From Paenibacillus sp. (GTDB taxonomy: Bacteria > Bacillota > Bacilli > Paenibacillales > NBRC-103111): a stretch of DNA of 14,721 bases. Under the pieces are notes generated by a model. That model was not told the origin of the DNA and searched no databases. It worked only from the letters and a program-made list of their open reading frames with translations. Location: the NCBI GenBank assembly GCA_029239545.1, contig JARBUQ010000047.1, positions 1 to 14,721 of the forward strand, in the 5' to 3' direction. Position numbers and translations under genes: made by a program. This document shows, in pieces, positions 12,049-14,721 of this stretch (positions within the stretch are counted from its first letter, which is position 1; each line of letters starts with the position of its first letter).

Positions 12049-13425
12049 ATGTCCACAGTAGCGTTCCATACGCTGGGCTGCAAGGTCAACTTTTATGATA
12101 CAGAAGCAATTTGGCAATTGTTCAAAAAAGACGGGTATGAACAGGTCGATTTCGAGCATACAGCCGATGTATACGTTATTAATACGTGTACGGTAACGAA
12201 CACTGGGGATAAGAAAAGCAGACAAATCATACGCCGAGCCATTCGACGTAATCCAGATGCGGTCGTTGCCGTAACTGGCTGTTATGCCCAGACTTCCCCG
12301 GCTGAGCTGCTTGCCATACCTGGTGTGGATTTGGTCATTGGCACGCAGGACAGGGACCGTATTATTCCGCTCATTCGGCAGTATGAGCAGGAGCGTCAAC
12401 CGATTAATGCAGTGCGCAATATTATGAAGACCCGTGAATTCGAAGAGCTGGATGTGCCACAGTTCGATGATCGGACAAGAGCTTTCCTCAAGATACAAGA
12501 AGGCTGCAACAACTTTTGCACGTTCTGCATCATTCCGTGGTCGCGTGGTCTTATGCGCAGCCGCAAGCCGGACAGTGTGATCAAACAGGCGCATATGCTG
12601 GTGGAAGCCGGATATCAGGAAATCGTCCTCACTGGTATTCATACAGGCGGGTATGGAGAAGATATGGAAGAATACGGCTTGGCTGATCTTCTGTGGGATC
12701 TGGACAAGGTTGAGGGCTTGAAGCGGATCCGCATCAGCTCTATTGAAGCAAGCCAGATCAATGAGCGAGTGATCGAGGTGCTCAATACTTCTCCCAAGAT
12801 GTGCCGCCATCTTCATATACCGCTTCAATCTGGCCACGATCAAGTGCTCTCCCGTATGCGTCGGAAGTATACGACAGCCGAGTTCGGAGAGAAAATCGAG
12901 AAGATTCACCAGGCGATGCCGGGTGTGGCGATCACCACTGACGTGATTGTAGGATTCCCGGGCGAGACCGAGGAGATGTTCCGTGAAGGCTTCGGTTTTA
13001 TCGAGCGGATGGGGTTCGCTGAGATGCATGTGTTCCCTTACTCCAAGAGGACAGGCACTCCAGCTGCACGAATGGAAGATCAGGTTCCTGACGAAACGAA
13101 GAATGAGCGGGTTCATGAGCTCATAGACTTATCGGAGCGCATGCAACTTGCATACGCAGAGAAGTATGTGGGAAAGACGCTTGAGGTGATTCCCGAGCGA
13201 GTGTACAAAGGCGCACCTGATAGCGGTCTGATGATGGGCTATTCGGATAATTATTTGAATGTGGTTTTCGCAGGGAATAAGGATATGATCGGCAAGGTGT
13301 GTCAGGTAACGGTGCTGGAAGCGGGAGTTAATGAGTGTCAAGGCGAGCTGGTGAGAGTGATAGAACGAGCCAAGAAACCGTCGAATGCTGCTTTGCCCAC
13401 ACCCACACTTTTACCAGTCAGTTAA
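12049..13425 (+). CDS. mtaB: tRNA (N6-threonylcarbamoyladenosine-37-C2)-methylthiotransferase
   Basis: MtaB is a radical-SAM enzyme that converts t6A37 to ms2t6A37 in tRNAs reading ANN codons. It has 458 residues in three parts. The N-terminal methylthiotransferase domain has cysteines C11 (TLGCKVN), C47 (NTCTVTN) and C78 (TGCYAQ) for one Fe-S cluster. The radical-SAM core carries C153-x3-C157-x2-C160 for the second cluster. A C-terminal TRAM-like region (about 380-440) completes it. The motif LGCKVNFYDTE marks the MtaB group; MiaB has FGCQMN instead. ATG at 12049 is 8 bases after GGGAGG (12035-12040). The in-frame ATG at 12019 lies inside rsmE and before that site. The last 17 residues are a low-complexity Pro/Ala/Thr tail. 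It is probably co-transcribed with rsmE. Confidence 0.97.
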   Translation: MSTVAFHTLGCKVNFYDTEAIWQLFKKDGYEQVDFEHTADVYVINTCTVTNTGDKKSRQIIRRAIRRNPDAVVAVTGCYAQTSPAELLAIPGVDLVIGTQDRDRIIPLIRQYEQERQPINAVRNIMKTREFEELDVPQFDDRTRAFLKIQEGCNNFCTFCIIPWSRGLMRSRKPDSVIKQAHMLVEAGYQEIVLTGIHTGGYGEDMEEYGLADLLWDLDKVEGLKRIRISSIEASQINERVIEVLNTSPKMCRHLHIPLQSGHDQVLSRMRRKYTTAEFGEKIEKIHQAMPGVAITTDVIVGFPGETEEMFREGFGFIERMGFAEMHVFPYSKRTGTPAARMEDQVPDETKNERVHELIDLSERMQLAYAEKYVGKTLEVIPERVYKGAPDSGLMMGYSDNYLNVVFAGNKDMIGKVCQVTVLEAGVNECQGELVRVIERAKKPSNAALPTPTLLPVS

Positions 13426-13442
13426 GTTTGAACAGGAGCACT

Positions 13443-13488
13443 GCAAGGATTTCGTTCTCTAGAGCATTAGAGGCGGAATCCTTCTTGC
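13443..13488 (+). repeat. Imperfect inverted repeat between mtaB and the NUDIX gene
   Basis: AAGGATT (13445-13451) pairs with AATCCTT (13477-13483). An inner CTCTA/TAGAG hairpin (13457-13461 with 13468-13472) sits in the loop. No T-run follows, so termination is doubtful; it may be a processing or leader structure. Confidence 0.35.
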
Positions 13489-13518
13489 ATCCTGGAATTT
13501 TGAAAGGAGAGGGTTAGG

Positions 13519-13953
13519 ATGAAGGAACTATCAGCAGGTGGCGTTGTATTCAGACGTACAGGTGATGTTGTCGAGATCCAGATCATTCAGGACCGATATG
13601 GAAAGGTAACGTTGGCCAAGGGCAAAATGGAGCCGGGCGAAACGGAGGAGCAGACCGCTTTACGAGAAATCGAAGAAGAAACTGGCATTCGGGGACGTAT
13701 TCATCATGCGCTCGATGCGGTAACGTATCAATATAATCATCCGACCAAGGGGCTGGTAGACAAAATCGTACATTATTACCTCGTGCAGGCGATGGATGGA
13801 ACGCATCAGCCTCAAGTAGAGGAAATTAATTCGGTTGAATGGGTAGCTCCCGAAGAAGCGTGGAAGAAGCAGCAGCAGTCTGGTTATTCCAACAATCATC
13901 AAGTTCTTAGACGTGCTCTTCAGCTATTGGGAAAAGAGGTAAAGGACGAATGA
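13519..13953 (+). CDS. NUDIX hydrolase
   Basis: This 144-residue hydrolase of nucleoside diphosphates linked to another moiety is a cytosolic, metal-dependent enzyme. The Nudix box (G-x5-E-x7-REUxEExGU) is complete at residues 35-57, with G35, E41, R49, E50, E53, E54 and G56 in place. The metal-binding glutamates are therefore present. The N-terminal SAGGVVFR strand and the later VEEINSVEWV strand fit a single-domain member. The motif with a preceding LAKGKMEPGE resembles the Ap4A/MutT-like group, but the substrate cannot be read from the sequence. ATG is preceded by AAAGGAG (13503-13509) with 9 bases of spacing. Its stop overlaps the deoC start by 4 bases (ATGA), so the two are translationally coupled. 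Coupling to deoC hints at nucleotide or deoxynucleotide salvage, which is inference. Confidence 0.95.
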   Translation: MKELSAGGVVFRRTGDVVEIQIIQDRYGKVTLAKGKMEPGETEEQTALREIEEETGIRGRIHHALDAVTYQYNHPTKGLVDKIVHYYLVQAMDGTHQPQVEEINSVEWVAPEEAWKKQQQSGYSNNHQVLRRALQLLGKEVKDE

Positions 13954-14666
13954 CGGATGGAATTGAGCGCCAAGGGACGGTAGGTTTAATGGAGCTGCCT
14001 CGATATATCGACCATACCCTGCTTAAGGCGGATTCGACCCTTCCAGCCGTGCATAAGCTGTGCCGGGAGGCTGCGCAGTTTGGTTTCTATAGTGTTTGTG
14101 TGAACGGATACTGGGTGCCGTTTTGTCGTGAGGAGCTGGCCGGTACCTCTGTAAAAATAAGCGCTGTTGTAGGTTTTCCGCTCGGGGCTAACGCTTCAGT
14201 TGTCAAAGCGTTCGAAGCGGCTCATGCGGCTGAGCAAGGTGCGGGCGACATCGATATGGTGCTTGCTGTCGGACTGCTGTTAGAAGGCAATCGCGCTGCT
14301 GTGCAAGCGGATATCCGCGAGGTAGTTAAGGCCGTGGAAGGCCAGGCTATTGTAAAGGTGATTCTGGAGACGGGATTTCTGAACGACGCACAGAAGCGGG
14401 AGGCGTGTGAGCTTGCTGAGCAAGCGGGCGCGCATTTTGTTAAGACGTCCACCGGCTTCGGCCCTGGCGGGGCGACGGTGGACGATATTCGGTTGATGCG
14501 TGCGGCTGTGTCGCCGCATGTGCAAGTGAAAGCGTCGGGCGGCGTGCGCGACTGGGCGACTGCGCTTGCGATGATCGAGGCGGGGGCTGCTCGCCTCGGC
14601 ACGAGCTCCGGCGTCGCTCTTATGAGCGGTCCGGAGGGATCTTCGGCTTCGCCTGCCAGTTACTGA
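13950..14666 (+). CDS. deoC: Deoxyribose-phosphate aldolase
   Basis: DeoC cleaves 2-deoxyribose-5-phosphate to glyceraldehyde-3-phosphate and acetaldehyde in deoxynucleoside catabolism. The 238-residue product is a TIM barrel with IDHTLLKAD near the N-terminus (20-28). The catalytic D102 lies in GDIDMVL, the Schiff-base lysine K165 in FVKTSTGFGPGGAT, and the second lysine K194 in VKASGGVRD. The C-terminal phosphate-binding run is RLGTSSGV. It is somewhat longer than the compact 220-residue Bacillus enzyme because of an extra dozen N-terminal residues. ATG at 13950 is preferred because of the coupled overlap with the NUDIX gene and AGAGGT (13935-13940) 9 bases upstream. An internal ATG at 13989 is possible. 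The last third of the gene is clearly more GC-rich than the rest of the window. Confidence 0.96.
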   Translation: MTDGIERQGTVGLMELPRYIDHTLLKADSTLPAVHKLCREAAQFGFYSVCVNGYWVPFCREELAGTSVKISAVVGFPLGANASVVKAFEAAHAAEQGAGDIDMVLAVGLLLEGNRAAVQADIREVVKAVEGQAIVKVILETGFLNDAQKREACELAEQAGAHFVKTSTGFGPGGATVDDIRLMRAAVSPHVQVKASGGVRDWATALAMIEAGAARLGTSSGVALMSGPEGSSASPASY

Positions 14667-14721
14667 TGGCAGGCAGGTAACACAGCGGCAGCGCGATGAG
14701 GGAGCTTGCGATGTTGAACAG
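14620..14721 (-). CDS. Possible C-terminal fragment of a convergent membrane protein (runs off the window)
   Basis: A minus-strand frame is open from the right edge to a TAA at 14620-14622 (33 codons). It reads LFNIASSLIALPLCYLPAI followed by a polar, Lys/Pro-containing tail. A hydrophobic helix with a short charged tail and GC-rich third positions is what the end of a transporter would look like. If real, its last 47 bases overlap the 3' end of deoC in antisense. The competing reading is a plus-strand gene starting at ATG 14711, which has GAGGGAG (14698-14704) 6 bases upstream. The window ends too soon to decide, and no family can be assigned. Confidence 0.35.
   Translation of the reverse strand: MFNIASSLIALPLCYLPAISNWQAKPKIPPDRS
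14651..14674. repeat. Inverted repeat across the deoC stop codon
   Basis: GCCTGCCA (14651-14658) and TGGCAGGC (14667-14674) are perfect 8-bp arms around an 8-base loop that contains part of the deoC stop region. No T-run follows on either strand, so it is at best a weak or atypical terminator. Confidence 0.4.

Noticed and set aside
11905..13116. A 403-codon open frame on the minus strand opposite rsmE/mtaB
   Set aside because: It lies entirely antisense to mtaB, whose Fe-S and radical-SAM motifs are unmistakable. Its translation shows no family features and is rich in His, Cys and Arg, typical of a shadow frame.
1..14721. CRISPR array, insertion sequence, tRNA, rRNA or a CIRCE element
   Set aside because: No regularly spaced repeats, transposase motifs, tRNA-like cloverleaf or TTAGCACTC-N9-GAGTGCTAA element were seen on reading both strands.
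1..14721. A sulfatase or CxPxR client for the FGE inside the window
   Set aside because: Reading the predicted proteins gave no CxPxR match. The nearest, CPPST in the esterase, lacks the spacing and arginine.

Overview
The window looks like chromosomal DNA from a Gram-positive, low-to-mid GC Firmicute, most likely a Paenibacillus or close relative. Three things suggest this: strong AGGAGG-type ribosome sites, frequent TTG/GTG starts, and the heat-shock/translation block dnaJ ... prmA ... rsmE-mtaB, which in Bacillus subtilis is the uninterrupted run dnaJ-prmA-yqeU-yqeV. The genus assignment is inference; no rRNA or other decisive marker is present.

Layout. (1) 72-1139: dnaJ, ending in a bidirectional terminator. 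(2) 1230-1595, minus strand: a small membrane-anchored cytochrome c (CccA type). (3) 1790-2547: a divergently transcribed lspA-like signal peptidase II gene and a small uncharacterised protein, closed by a terminator. (4) 2759-8143: an apparent four-gene cluster of a bona fide formylglycine-generating enzyme (FGE, both catalytic cysteines present), an OmpR-type response regulator, its sensor kinase (4-base overlap), and an MMPL/RND-family exporter. (5) 8247-9907: prmA and a small M50 (site-2) membrane protease, ended by a 19-bp perfect-stem terminator. (6) 10019-10978, minus strand: a CE7 acetyl-xylan esterase/cephalosporin C deacetylase. (7) 11283-13425: rsmE and mtaB, 4 bases apart. (8) 13519-14666: a NUDIX hydrolase and deoC with a 4-base overlap. 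At the right edge a minus-strand frame may be the C-terminus of a membrane protein converging on deoC.

How the genes fit together. dnaJ, prmA, rsmE and mtaB are housekeeping genes for protein folding and for ribosome or tRNA modification. The roughly 7-kb block between dnaJ and prmA is accessory and mostly concerned with the envelope: cytochrome c, lipoprotein signal peptidase paralog, sensor kinase and exporter. The most unusual part is the aerobic FGE, which sits beside a two-component system and an MMPL transporter with no sulfatase and no visible CxPxR client motif in the window. Three direct GTTC repeats lie between the kinase and transporter genes at 11-12 base spacing. They resemble a binding site for an OmpR/PhoB-type regulator and suggest that the regulator controls the exporter. 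No CRISPR array, insertion sequence, tRNA or rRNA was seen.
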